Of a DNA stretch of 64,000 bases, positions 1 to 9,243 are shown piece by piece. Numbering within the stretch: position 1 is the stretch's first letter; every line of letters begins with the position of its first letter. The notes below the pieces were generated by a model. The model had not been told where the DNA came from and made no database searches. It saw only the letters and a list, made by a program, of their open reading frames with translations. This stretch comes from CAYNST01 sp964546435. GTDB taxonomy: Bacteria; Pseudomonadota; Gammaproteobacteria; Pseudomonadales; Cellvibrionaceae. The DNA lies in the NCBI GenBank assembly GCA_964546435.1, contig CAZJKJ010000006.1, positions 26,694-90,693 of the forward strand. Direction: 5' to 3'. The translations under genes and the position numbers were made by a program.

Positions 1-2
1 AC

Positions 3-1289
3 TTCATGCGGGAGACGGACGCGACCTTCAAACTCGGCATCCGCTTTGTCGACTGGCGTGAGGCCCGGGACAGCTACTTTCATCCGTTCGGTCGCCTGGG
101 CGGCGCCATCGACGGCCACGACTTCTATCAGTGCTGGCTGAGCGCCTGTGCTCAAGGGGAAACCTGGGCGCTGGCGGATTTTTCTCCCAGCAAGGTGATG
201 GCAGAAAGCGGCCGCTTCTTCTACCCCGATCAGGCCCGGGACACCCCCATCGGGGGCGCCAACTACGCGATGCATGTGGATGCGCGCAAGCTGGCCGACT
301 ATCTGCGGCGTTACGCGGAGGCGCGGGGCGTGCAGCACACGATTGGTCAGGTCACTGAAGTCAAACAGAACGACCAGGGCTTCATCACGCGCTTGTTGCT
401 GGTGGACGGGCGCCTGCTCGAGGGAGATTTCTTTATCGACTGCACCGGCTTCGGTGCCCGCCTGATGGGCACGACGCTGGGTACCCCGTATGTGGACTGG
501 TCCCGCTATCTCGTGTGTGACCGGGCGATTGCGGTCAAGACCGCCCCGGCGGAGGCGCCTCCGCCCTACACCCTGGCCAGGGCCCAGCGCGCCGGCTGGA
601 TGTGGAGCATTCCGTTGCGCCAGGCAGTAGGCCACGGGTATGTCTACGGCAGTGGTTTTTGCAGTGACGACGCGGCCCGTTCAACGCTACTGCGGTCGCT
701 GCCCGGTCAACGGATCACCGAGCCCACCCAGGTTTCCTTCACCACCGGTCACCGCCAGCTGTTCTGGTCGAAAAACTGTTTGGCGCTGGGTTTGGCGGCG
801 GGGTTTGTCGAGCCGCTTGAAGCCACCGCCATCCACCTGATCGCCCGGGGGCTGGAGCTGTTCCTGCGGGTATTTCCGGACAAGGACTGCCAGCCGAGCC
901 TGCAGCGGGAATACAACCGCTGCATGACGGCGGATTTCGAGGAAGTTCGCGATTTTGTGGTGCTGCATTACTGGGCAACGGGCCGGCGCGATACACCCTT
1001 CTGGCGCTGGTGCAGCGAAATGACGCCGCCGGATTCCCTGCTGGAGCGGGTGGAGCTGTTCCGCACCCACGGGCACCTGCCCGAGCGCGGCGACCAGCTG
1101 TTTCGTCACACCAGCTGGCAGGCGGTGCTCGAAGGCATGGGCGTGCGACCCGAAGCGCCGGGCCCGCGGGTACGTCAGGTCGACAGTGACCGCATCCGTT
1201 CGCAGCTGAATCTGGCCCGCGAAACCCTGGCGGGCATGGTGCGCACCTTACCGTCCCATCAGGACTTTCTGGACGAACTCCACCGCTGA
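3..1289 (+). CDS. Tryptophan halogenase family protein, 5' end outside window
   Basis: C-terminal ~428 residues of a flavin-dependent halogenase-family protein. The frame is open at the window edge and the N-terminal FAD-binding GxGxxG segment lies upstream, so the in-frame ATG at 6 is not the true start. The visible part contains the family signature WxWxIP (WMWSIP, about nt 598-615) and the GLAAGFVEPLEATAIHL block that lines the FAD site. Characterised members chlorinate or brominate tryptophan using FADH2 from a partner reductase. In polysaccharide-degrading Gammaproteobacteria, homologues are common near TonB-receptor genes and their substrate is usually unknown, so tryptophan should not be assumed. 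The gene is convergent with the MFS gene; the two stop codons are one base apart. Family assignment is firm; substrate is not. Confidence 0.9.
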   Translation, partial: FMRETDATFKLGIRFVDWREARDSYFHPFGRLGGAIDGHDFYQCWLSACAQGETWALADFSPSKVMAESGRFFYPDQARDTPIGGANYAMHVDARKLADYLRRYAEARGVQHTIGQVTEVKQNDQGFITRLLLVDGRLLEGDFFIDCTGFGARLMGTTLGTPYVDWSRYLVCDRAIAVKTAPAEAPPPYTLARAQRAGWMWSIPLRQAVGHGYVYGSGFCSDDAARSTLLRSLPGQRITEPTQVSFTTGHRQLFWSKNCLALGLAAGFVEPLEATAIHLIARGLELFLRVFPDKDCQPSLQREYNRCMTADFEEVRDFVVLHYWATGRRDTPFWRWCSEMTPPDSLLERVELFRTHGHLPERGDQLFRHTSWQAVLEGMGVRPEAPGPRVRQVDSDRIRSQLNLARETLAGMVRTLPSHQDFLDELHR

Positions 1290-1290
1290 C

Positions 1291-2922
1291 TCAAGTGGCC
1301 GACTGGCCTTCCACCCCGGGCTTGGCGGCTTTTTCCAGGACGGCACCGTGGATGTCCTCCAGCCGGCGTCCGCGGGTATCGATACCGTGTTTCAACAGCA
1401 TGTGCGCACACAGAAGCAGCGGTACGGCGATGATGGCGGCGGCCATGGCGAGGCTGTCGAACATGCCCAGCACGCCACACACCGCACCCAGAATTCCCCC
1501 CGTCTTCGAACTGGCAGCCACCATGCCCGCGCCCGTGCCGCGCAGATGAACGGGGTAGATCTCGGCCGCGTAGGGGATCAGCATCGCAATGATGCCGCTG
1601 GCACTGATCAACAACAGGGCGGTCGCTACCGTCATGGCGGCCACCGATTGCACGGCGGTGAGGCCGAGGATGAGAAACAGCAGCAGGCTCAGTGCAGTCA
1701 ACAGGTTGAACAGCACCAGTGTCTTGATGCTGCTCCAGCGATGATACAGCCAGATCACCACCGCAATGCCCGGCAGCGCCAGCAATCCTGATTTTGCCAG
1801 GAGCGCGTTGGCCACTTCCGCACTCATTCCCATGGCCCGCAGATTTGTGGGCAGCCACAGCAGAAAGCCGAAATTGACCAGACCCCAGGCGAGGCCGGAG
1901 CCAACGAGCCCTATCGATATCGCGGAGTAGGCGCCGCGCATCAAGTCCCGAAAGCCTTCTTGCTTATCCGTCTGTTCGGGGGTGTGGTGCGCCTCGGGGG
2001 TCACATCGTTATCGATGGTGCCGTTATAGCGCGCCAGCACCGCCCGGGCCTGGGTCGCCAGCCCCACACCCGCGAGAAAGCGGGGCGATTCGGGGATAAA
2101 CCGATTCAGGAAAATCACCAGCAGACCGGTGGGCAGCCCGAGCATCCACAGCACCCGCCAGCTGAACATCGGTTCAATAATCGCCGCGGCACCCGAGGCC
2201 ATCAGATACCCAAGGGACGTGCCCACTCCCCCCAGCGCCACCAGCAACCACCCCCGGTGCGCCGCGGGGATCATCTCAGCCATCAGGGTGAAGGTGATGG
2301 GCAGGAGCCCGCCGGCGGACATGCCCATCAGAAAACACATGATCAGGTTCCATTCGAAGCTGGGCATGGCGCCGCAGATGGCAGTGCCGATAAACATCAG
2401 TGCGGACAGGAGAATGGCCGAGCGCCGCCCCAGCAGATCCGCCATCCGCCCCCACATGACGGAACCGACGGCAGTGCCGGTCAGGGCGACCAGCGCCAGA
2501 GTTCCGGCCGCGGTCTGCGAAATTGCATATTCCAGGGTCATGCCCGGCATCACAAAGCCGAGGGTTGCCGGTTTCATCACATCCACCGCCACGGCCACCA
2601 GCAGCGCACCCACAAGGGTCCAGTGGGCGCGGTTAAGCGGGCTGGAGTCGGCAACATGAAAGTGGATTGCGCCGCTCTGGTCCTGTTGCCGCAGCAAGTC
2701 CAGGCGCGGCATCAGGCCATACCAGGCCAGCAGCAGCCCCAGGGGAATCAGGCCCATACCCACCAGCATGGTGGTATCCATCGGCATTCCGACCATCTGG
2801 TAATTCATGTGGGAGGCGTGGACAAACATCGGAACGTGAGCAAGCACCCCCCCAGTAATGAAAATGCAGCCCAGCCAGAAGGCAACGGGGTGATGAAAAC
2901 TCATGCTTGCAGTGCTCGTCAT
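1291..2922 (-). CDS. MFS transporter, sugar/metabolite porter type
   Basis: A 543-residue inner-membrane major facilitator. About twelve hydrophobic segments are visible, with an unusually long N-terminal region of two early segments before the classical fold. The loop between helices 2 and 3 carries motif A (GRMADLLGRR), and PESPRFL follows helix 6, a signature shared by the sugar-porter and aromatic-acid/niacin-like branches. A charged central loop (about residues 290-325) separates the halves. The substrate cannot be read from sequence. The ATG at 2922 gives a plausible short cytosolic N-terminus; ATG at 2904 is an alternative. The gene stands alone, convergent with the halogenase and divergent from the ExoD-like gene, so it has its own promoter in the 2923-3149 gap. 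Confidence 0.85.
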   Translation of the reverse strand: MTSTASMSFHHPVAFWLGCIFITGGVLAHVPMFVHASHMNYQMVGMPMDTTMLVGMGLIPLGLLLAWYGLMPRLDLLRQQDQSGAIHFHVADSSPLNRAHWTLVGALLVAVAVDVMKPATLGFVMPGMTLEYAISQTAAGTLALVALTGTAVGSVMWGRMADLLGRRSAILLSALMFIGTAICGAMPSFEWNLIMCFLMGMSAGGLLPITFTLMAEMIPAAHRGWLLVALGGVGTSLGYLMASGAAAIIEPMFSWRVLWMLGLPTGLLVIFLNRFIPESPRFLAGVGLATQARAVLARYNGTIDNDVTPEAHHTPEQTDKQEGFRDLMRGAYSAISIGLVGSGLAWGLVNFGFLLWLPTNLRAMGMSAEVANALLAKSGLLALPGIAVVIWLYHRWSSIKTLVLFNLLTALSLLLFLILGLTAVQSVAAMTVATALLLISASGIIAMLIPYAAEIYPVHLRGTGAGMVAASSKTGGILGAVCGVLGMFDSLAMAAAIIAVPLLLCAHMLLKHGIDTRGRRLEDIHGAVLEKAAKPGVEGQSAT

Positions 2923-3149
2923 AGATGCGGAATGCCTGGATCGGGTTATCGGGAGGCTCCGGGGAAGCCATGCGCGGTCTGGAATACTTCAGGTGGTTAT
3001 TGTTATCAGCCAGCTTTGTAGCTGGCGAATTAAGGTCGGCGCAAGCAAAGGGCAATTGATTCTGTCTATCGCCATCCTTCATATGACCGGAACAGCTTTT
3101 GCTTTCCATATCCAGGGGTGAGCGATATCACAAAAAAGAGAGCGAAGTT

Positions 3150-3731
3150 ATGAACGAAGAGCTGAATCTGACCGGGGTGCTGGAGCAGATTGACGACAAA
3201 GCCGAAGGCAAAAAGCTCACCTTTGGCGATATGGTAGAGGCCTTTGGCGACCGGGGCTACGGCCCGCTGCTGCTGTCGGCTGCGCTCATTGAAATGCTGC
3301 CCACCGGGTCCATCCCGGGGGTGCCGACCGTGCTGGCCATTGCCATTGTCCTGATCGCCGGGCAACTGGTATTTGGCCGCAAATCCCCCTGGATACCACG
3401 CTGGCTGGCAAATCGTGGCTTCAGCCGGAGCAAGTTCGAAAAAGCCCGGGAGAAACTCACGCCATTCACCACTAAGGTGGACAAGATCGTCAAACCCCGC
3501 CTCCAGTTTCTCGCCTCCGCACTGCCTGCGCGTCTGATCGGCGTTGTTTGCATAGTGCTTGCGGCCACCATGCCCCCTCTGGAAGTCATCCCCATGGCCT
3601 CCACCATACCCTCCGGGGCCATCGCAATCCTGGGACTGGGATTGAGTGTGCGCGACGGACTCCTGGTTTTGCTGGGGCTGATCGGCGCCGTCGGCGCCCT
3701 GTTCGCGACCTTTCATTTTTTGTTTCTTTAG
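3150..3731 (+). CDS. ExoD-family membrane protein
   Basis: A 193-residue integral membrane protein of the exopolysaccharide-synthesis ExoD family. The family hallmarks are a cytosolic N-terminus followed by GDRGYGPLLL, a PTGSIPGVPT hydrophobic hairpin, RKSPWIPRWL, and two C-terminal membrane hairpins. ExoD of rhizobia affects exopolysaccharide and alkali tolerance, but its biochemical role is unknown. The ATG at 3150 is chosen because an AGAG-type ribosome site precedes it and family similarity begins within a few residues; an upstream ATG at 3099 in the same frame would add an unlikely basic leader. It is followed by an apparently empty spacer. Confidence 0.85.
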   Translation: MNEELNLTGVLEQIDDKAEGKKLTFGDMVEAFGDRGYGPLLLSAALIEMLPTGSIPGVPTVLAIAIVLIAGQLVFGRKSPWIPRWLANRGFSRSKFEKAREKLTPFTTKVDKIVKPRLQFLASALPARLIGVVCIVLAATMPPLEVIPMASTIPSGAIAILGLGLSVRDGLLVLLGLIGAVGALFATFHFLFL

Positions 3732-4058
3732 CCACAAAGCAGTATTGATCGCGACGGTCGCTGCCTTCATCATTGCGCGCTGATCAGGTTCGTCCCACGG
3801 AGGATACCCTGGCGAGGTTTTGCAAACGGCCTCGCGGATTTTGAAAAATCTGCAGCGGTGTCTTCGCTTCGGCGTCTATTTTCGATGTTTTGCCAGAACT
3901 TAACCCGCTGGCGGGACTCCGAAACTTTCCCCGACGCTGCGGCGGGCATGCAGCTCCCGGACCTTCTATCAATTTCAATCAAGGTTTGTCGTTATTTTCG
4001 GGCGTGCCGGTCCGCTGGCCCTCCTGTTCCGTTTACTTCAGTTGCGAAAGGAATTCTC
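3732..4058 (+). other. Non-coding spacer upstream of RND operon
   Basis: A 327-base gap between the ExoD-like gene and the RND adaptor. An open frame continues upstream of the adaptor ATG, but its translation (rich in R, S, P and lacking a signal peptide) looks non-coding. A GAAAGGA ribosome site sits just before 4059. I see no clear hairpin or perfect promoter; it presumably holds the promoter of the efflux operon. Confidence 0.5.
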
Positions 4059-5135
4059 ATGGCTTTTCTGAAAAAGCTGACCCCCGTAAAACTGGCGATT
4101 ATTTTGTCCCTGGTGCTCGCCATCTGGCTTCTGGCAGGCGAGAAGGACCGGACCCGGGAAGAGGCACCTGCACCGCAGCAGCGGCCCACCACCGGGTTGC
4201 ATCAGGTTGAAGCGCGCTGGTCCAACGCCGAACCCCAGGAGAGCACGGTGGTGGTGCAGGGGCAGTTGCTGCCAAGCCAGAAAGTCGGCATCCAGGCGCA
4301 GGTGACGGGGCGGGTCGAGCGCCTGCTCAAGCAGCAGGGTGATCTGGTGAAAGCCGGCGAACCGCTGTTGCAACTGACCGACGAAGGCAGAAGCCAGTTA
4401 CTGGCTCAGGCCCAGGCAAGTGTGCGCCTGCAACGCAATGAACTGGACAGTGCCCGCAAGCTGCAGGCGTCGCAGTTTGTACCCGATACGGAAATTGTCC
4501 GCCTGGAAAGCGAACTGGCGCGGGCTGAGGCGGAGCTTGCCAGCGCGAAGCTCGGCGTGACCCACAACCAGCCCCAGGCGCCTTTTGACGCGGTAGTGGA
4601 TCGCCGTTATGTGGAGGTGGGCGAACTGGTGCAATCCGGAACCGTGCTGATGGATCTGGTCGATGTGCGGCAACTGAAGGTGACCGCCCAGCTGCCTCAG
4701 CAGGAAGTCGGGCGGGTTACGGTGGGCAATCCCGTGGTTCTGAACCTGCTTGACGGACGTCAATTGCCGGGAGAAGTCCGGTTCATCAGTCTGTCGGCGG
4801 ATCCGGCCACCCGCAGTTTCTACATTGAGCTGGTCGCCAGCAATCCCGAGCAATGGCGGGTCGCTGGCGCCAGCGCCACCCTGCACATCCAGTTGCCGCA
4901 AATCATGGCCCATCGCCTGTCGCCGGCACTGTTGAGTCTCGACAAGGCCGGTCAGCTCGGTGTGTTCATTCTGGATGAGCAGAACACCGCCATCTTTCAC
5001 CCCGTGAAAGTTGCCGCCATCGATAATGACGGTGCGGTGTTGACGGGGCTGCCGGAGCGGGTTCGCGTGATCACCCTCGGTGCCGGCTTTGTCCGCCACG
5101 GTCAGCAGGTCCGGGTAGCGGGAGCCAGTGAATGA
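4059..5135 (+). CDS. RND efflux periplasmic adaptor (HlyD/MFP family)
   Basis: A 358-residue periplasmic adaptor linking an RND pump to an outer-membrane channel. The N-terminus has a membrane anchor (ILSLVLAIWLLAG, about residues 12-24). Next come the lipoyl/barrel-sandwich half motif (GRVERLLKQQGDLVKAGEPLLQL), a short alpha-hairpin (about residues 115-165), the second lipoyl half (APFDAVVDRRYVEVGELV) and a beta-barrel domain. There is no lipobox Cys, so it is anchored by the helix. The start at 4059 is supported by the ribosome site and the membrane segment. The last four bases overlap the permease start (ATGA), which indicates translational coupling. No outer-membrane TolC-like gene is adjacent. 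The substrate is unknown. Confidence 0.9.
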   Translation: MAFLKKLTPVKLAIILSLVLAIWLLAGEKDRTREEAPAPQQRPTTGLHQVEARWSNAEPQESTVVVQGQLLPSQKVGIQAQVTGRVERLLKQQGDLVKAGEPLLQLTDEGRSQLLAQAQASVRLQRNELDSARKLQASQFVPDTEIVRLESELARAEAELASAKLGVTHNQPQAPFDAVVDRRYVEVGELVQSGTVLMDLVDVRQLKVTAQLPQQEVGRVTVGNPVVLNLLDGRQLPGEVRFISLSADPATRSFYIELVASNPEQWRVAGASATLHIQLPQIMAHRLSPALLSLDKAGQLGVFILDEQNTAIFHPVKVAAIDNDGAVLTGLPERVRVITLGAGFVRHGQQVRVAGASE

Positions 5136-8100
5136 GAGCGCTGATCCATGCCGCCATTGATCGCGGCCGCGCCACCCGCGCACTCTTGCTGTTTCTCTGC
5201 ATCGGCGGCATTTTTGCCTACGTGACCATCCCCAAAGAGGCCAACCCGGATGTCGCGATTCCGATGATGTACGTGTCCATGACCCTGGACGGCATCAGCC
5301 CGGAAGACGCCGAACGTTTGCTGGTTCGCCCCATGGAACATGAGCTGCGATCGCTCGAAGGCATCCGGAAAATGACCTCGGTTGCGAGCGAGGGACACGC
5401 CTCGGTCATGCTGGAGTTTGATGCCGGCTTCGATGCGGACCTGGCGCTTCAGGACGTGCGCGTCAAAGTCGATGACGCCCGCAGCCATCTGCCCGGCGAA
5501 GCGGACGAGCCCACGGTCAACGAAATCAACGTTGCACTTTTTCCGGTTCTGTCCATCGGTCTTTCGGGGCCGGTGTCCCAGAGCGAGCTGGTGTATCTCG
5601 CCCGCCAGTTGCAGGAGAACATCGAAGCCATCCCGGAAGTGCTGGAAGTGGACATCGGTGGTGACCGGGAGGATCTGCTGGAAATCGTGGTCGACCCCCA
5701 GGTTCTCGGCGGCTATGGTCTGGATTACATGCAGCTGTTCAACCTGGTGTCCAGCAACAACCGGTTGGTAGCCGCCGGCAGTCTGGACACCGGAGTGGGC
5801 CGGATGTCGATCAAGGTGCCCGGTGTCATCGAGGATCTGGAGGACGTTCTGTCCATGCCCATCAAGGTCGATGGCGATACCGTCGTCACCTTTGCGGACG
5901 TTGCCTCCATCAACCGCAGCTTCAAGGACCCCGCCGGTTTTGCCCGCATCAATGGCCAGCCGGCAGTGGTGCTGGAAGTCAAAAAGCGCTCCGGAGCCAA
6001 CATCATCGAGACCATCGACCAGACCCGAAAACTGGTCGAGCAGGCAGAAGCACTGTTTCCGTCGGGGGTAGAAGTCACCTACATCATGGATCAGTCCCAG
6101 GAAGTCGAAAGCATGTTGTCGGACCTGCTCAATAACGTCCTGGCGGCGGTGGTGCTGGTGCTGATCCTGATCATCGCCACCATGGGAGTGCGCTCGGCAA
6201 TCCTGGTGGGCGTGACGATCCCCGGCGCCTTTCTGACGGGGATTCTGGCCATCTGGATGATCGGCTACACGATGAACATCATCGTATTGTTTGCCCTGAT
6301 TCTGGTGGCGGGAATGCTGGTGGACAGCGCTATTGTGGTCTGTGAACTCGCGGACCGGCACCTGGCCGAGGGCAAATTGCCCAAAGATGCGTGGGGTGAG
6401 GCCGCCAGCCGTATGGCCTGGCCAGTCATCGCATCCACGGCCACCACGATTGCAGTGTTTCTGCCGTTGCTGTTCTGGCCGGGCGTGGTGGGGCAGTTCA
6501 TGAAGTATCTGCCAGCCACGGTGGTGCTGTGTCTGCTGGCATCGCTGCTGATGGCACTGGTGTTTTTGCCGACCCTGGGCGCCATGCGGAAAAAGGCATT
6601 TGAACCCCATCCGGTAAATCCGAGCAAGGCGGGGGCCGCCTACGCGAAAGTGCTGGCGCTGTGTCTGCGCCATCCGGGCAAGTCGCTGCTTGCACTGCTG
6701 GCGTCCATGATGCTGATATTCATCTCGTATGCCCAGTTCAATCGCGGCCTGGAGTTTTTCCCCGCCATCGAGCCCGAGTCGGCCCAGGTCTGGGTCCGGG
6801 CCCGTGGCGATCTGTCCATTTATGAGCGGGACAAGCTGCTGCAAACCGTGGAGAGCCGTCTGCTGGGGCTGTCAGAGGTCAAGGCGCTCTATGCCCGATC
6901 CATGGTGGCGGCCACGGGCGAGATGCCGCCGGATGTCGTGGGGACGCTGCAGTTCCAGTTCACCGACTGGCATGAGCGGCGCCGGGCGAGTGTGATCCTG
7001 GAAGAAATGCGCCAGCTGACGGCGGACCTGCCCGGCATCATTCTCGAATTCAGGCAACAGGAGGGTGGCCCGGCCGACGGTAAACCCGTGGAGCTTGAAG
7101 TCAGTGGCGATGAGCCGGAGCAGACTGAACTGGCGGTTAACCGGTTGATTGAAAAAATGCAGGAACTCGGCGGTTTTATCGATATCGAGGACAACCGCAG
7201 CCTGCCGGGCGTCGAATGGCGGGTGCTGGTGGACCGGGCGGCGGCGGCGCGTTTTGGCGCGGACGTCACCACGGTTGGTAACGCGGTGCAGATGGTCACC
7301 AACGGCTTGCTGCTAGCCAAATACCGGCCCGAATATGCCAGCGACGAAGTGGACATCCGCGTGCGTTTCCCCGAAAGCTGGCGCTCGCTGGAACAGATGT
7401 CGCGACTGACCGTGAATACGCCGCGGGGTCAGGTTCCCCTGAGTAACTTCGTGAACGTCGTGCCGGGGCCCAAAACCAGTGTCCTCAACCGGGTGGATGG
7501 CAATCGCGGAGTCACCATCAAGGCGGATCTGGCTGAGGGTCACCAGGTCACCGAGCGCCTGAAGACCTTGCTCGCCAGTGGAGTGGAAATACCCAAAGGC
7601 GTGCGCGTCACCACGGCGGGGGAGAGCGCCGACCAGGAGGAAGCGGCAACTTTCCTGCTGACCGCCTTTTTCATCGCGATTTTCATGATGACGATGATTC
7701 TGCTGGTGCAGTTCAACAGCTGGTACCAGACCTTCCTGATCATGTCCGCCATTGTCTTTTCCACCGCTGGCGTGTTGCTGGGGCTGATGGTCAATGCCCA
7801 GCCGTTCGGGATAGTGATGGTGGGCATGGGGATTATCGGCCTGGCGGGCATCGTGGTGAACAACAACATCGTTTTGATCGACACCTACAATGGGATCCGG
7901 GCCGAAGGCGTCCCCCCGGTCGAGGCGGCCTATCAAACCGGGTGCCTGAGGTTGCGGCCGGTGCTGCTTACATCGATCACTACCGTGCTGGGGCTTATGC
8001 CGATGGTGCTGTCGGTCAACGTCAACCTGCTGGAGCCGAGCCTGGGCTTCGGCGCCCCGTCGACCCAGTGGTGGACCCAGCTGTCCAGTGCCATCGCCGG

Positions 8101-8257
8101 CGGACTGACCTTTGCAACGGTCCTGACGCTGCTGATCACCCCCTGCATGCTCGTCCTGGGAGAGCGGTGGCGCAGCCGTCGCGACGTCGACGAACCTTCG
8201 GCTGAAGAGTCGGTGATCCTTCTGGAAGCACGGGCGGGGCCGTCGGATCAAACCTGA
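5132..8257 (+). CDS. RND efflux transporter permease
   Basis: A 1,041-residue inner-membrane proton-driven pump with the duplicated RND layout: TM1, large periplasmic loop, TM2-6, TM7, second loop, TM8-12. Family blocks include YPDVAIP-like NPDVAIP after TM1, GMLVDSAIVV in TM4 and NNNIVLIDTYNGI in TM10. AcrB uses an Asp-Asp pair in TM4 and a Lys in TM10 for proton relay. Here TM4 has only one Asp (D398, followed by S399) and the TM10 Lys position is in an Asn run (N910-N912). This pattern is known in divergent RND branches rather than a sign of decay. It is coupled to the preceding adaptor. It may export lipophilic compounds or metabolites; the frame is intact and full length. Confidence 0.92.
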   Translation: MRALIHAAIDRGRATRALLLFLCIGGIFAYVTIPKEANPDVAIPMMYVSMTLDGISPEDAERLLVRPMEHELRSLEGIRKMTSVASEGHASVMLEFDAGFDADLALQDVRVKVDDARSHLPGEADEPTVNEINVALFPVLSIGLSGPVSQSELVYLARQLQENIEAIPEVLEVDIGGDREDLLEIVVDPQVLGGYGLDYMQLFNLVSSNNRLVAAGSLDTGVGRMSIKVPGVIEDLEDVLSMPIKVDGDTVVTFADVASINRSFKDPAGFARINGQPAVVLEVKKRSGANIIETIDQTRKLVEQAEALFPSGVEVTYIMDQSQEVESMLSDLLNNVLAAVVLVLILIIATMGVRSAILVGVTIPGAFLTGILAIWMIGYTMNIIVLFALILVAGMLVDSAIVVCELADRHLAEGKLPKDAWGEAASRMAWPVIASTATTIAVFLPLLFWPGVVGQFMKYLPATVVLCLLASLLMALVFLPTLGAMRKKAFEPHPVNPSKAGAAYAKVLALCLRHPGKSLLALLASMMLIFISYAQFNRGLEFFPAIEPESAQVWVRARGDLSIYERDKLLQTVESRLLGLSEVKALYARSMVAATGEMPPDVVGTLQFQFTDWHERRRASVILEEMRQLTADLPGIILEFRQQEGGPADGKPVELEVSGDEPEQTELAVNRLIEKMQELGGFIDIEDNRSLPGVEWRVLVDRAAAARFGADVTTVGNAVQMVTNGLLLAKYRPEYASDEVDIRVRFPESWRSLEQMSRLTVNTPRGQVPLSNFVNVVPGPKTSVLNRVDGNRGVTIKADLAEGHQVTERLKTLLASGVEIPKGVRVTTAGESADQEEAATFLLTAFFIAIFMMTMILLVQFNSWYQTFLIMSAIVFSTAGVLLGLMVNAQPFGIVMVGMGIIGLAGIVVNNNIVLIDTYNGIRAEGVPPVEAAYQTGCLRLRPVLLTSITTVLGLMPMVLSVNVNLLEPSLGFGAPSTQWWTQLSSAIAGGLTFATVLTLLITPCMLVLGERWRSRRDVDEPSAEESVILLEARAGPSDQT

Positions 8258-8270
8258 TCCGAGAGCCCCG
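8235..8270 (+). terminator. Long hairpin at the end of the RND operon
   Basis: CGGGGC, CG, TCGGATCA, loop AACC, TGATCCGA, GA, GCCCCG: a 6-bp and an 8-bp stem separated by a 2x2 internal loop. The apex contains the permease stop codon. There is no strong T-tract behind it, so it may attenuate transcription or protect the mRNA 3' end rather than act as a classical intrinsic terminator. Confidence 0.45.
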
Positions 8271-8360
8271 GATGGCCTCGTTCTTGCTGCCTCTGTTACC
8301 GGAATTCATTGAGTGAGCCATCCGGTGAAAGGCAAATTGATCCAGAGCGAGGAACGGGGT

Positions 8361-9227
8361 ATGACAGAGCTTAAAAAAACCGCCATCGGGTTGCACAAGC
8401 GCATCAGGGACGACAGCCTGTCCCTGGTTGCAGCCGGCGTCGCTTTCTACATTTTTCTTTCCATTTTTCCAGCCATGGCCAGCGCCATATCCATTTACGG
8501 GTTAATTGCCGATCCCCAGACCATTCAGAGTCACATCAGCTCCCTGGGAAATGTCGTGCCGGCGGATGTGATGGACATTCTTTCCCAGCGCATGGAGGTG
8601 TTGGCCCGGCAGGAAAATTCCAGCCATGCACTCGGCCTGGTGATCGGTATCCTGGTATCGCTCTGGAGCGCGAACAAGGCGATGAAAGCGTTGTCCGAAG
8701 CCTTGGGCATCGCCTATGACGCGGAAGAGCGCCGGGGTTTCATCAAGCTCAATATCATCACACTGGGACTGACCCTGTTATCGATCGTGGCATTTATTGT
8801 GGCGGTTTCAGCTGTGGTGGTGGTTCCCATCGTGGTGAGTGTGTTTCTGTCCAACCAGCCGGCCGAGATCATGGCCACGGCTCTCAGTTGGAGTGTCTAT
8901 CTGCTGGTCTTGATCGGGATGTGCCTGGTGCTGTACAACTTCGGCCCGGACCGGACGAAGCAGGACTGGAAGGAACTCATGCCCGGCGCCATCGTCACAG
9001 CGTTCCTGTTCGTGCTCGCATCCCTGGCCTTTGCGTTCTACGTCGCCAACTTCGGCAAGTACAACGAGGAGTACGGAGCCCTCGGTGCGGTCGTCGTCAC
9101 GCTCCTGTGGATGTATATCGGCGCGTTCATTTTTCTGTTTGGAGCCGAGATCAATGCGGAACGGATCAGACATTACGTCGATCGCGAACAGGGCGAGCGG
9201 GGGCGCCTGGCGCGGGCGGCTGCCTGA
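8361..9227 (+). CDS. YihY/BrkB family inner-membrane protein
   Basis: A 288-residue protein with about six membrane helices. It has the family's characteristic start (DSLSLVAAGVAFYIFLSIFP), a conserved WSANKAMKAL stretch, FGPDR between helices 4 and 5, and a final helix with GAEINAE. Older annotations as ribonuclease BN are wrong for this family; members behave as integral membrane proteins of unknown or putative transport function. ATG 8361 is preferred because GAGGAACGGGGT lies just upstream; the earlier ATG at 8313 lacks a comparable site. The next gene starts 16 bases after its stop and may be co-transcribed. Confidence 0.88.
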   Translation: MTELKKTAIGLHKRIRDDSLSLVAAGVAFYIFLSIFPAMASAISIYGLIADPQTIQSHISSLGNVVPADVMDILSQRMEVLARQENSSHALGLVIGILVSLWSANKAMKALSEALGIAYDAEERRGFIKLNIITLGLTLLSIVAFIVAVSAVVVVPIVVSVFLSNQPAEIMATALSWSVYLLVLIGMCLVLYNFGPDRTKQDWKELMPGAIVTAFLFVLASLAFAFYVANFGKYNEEYGALGAVVVTLLWMYIGAFIFLFGAEINAERIRHYVDREQGERGRLARAAA

Positions 9228-9243
9228 ACCACTTAAAACCGGC

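Noticed and set aside
5102..6844. Long open frame antisense to the RND permease
   Set aside because: Its translation is Gln/His/Arg-rich and mirrors GC-biased codon use of the real gene; no domain or start signal.
8361..9227. Ribonuclease BN
   Set aside because: An obsolete family name; the protein is an integral membrane YihY/BrkB member without nuclease motifs.
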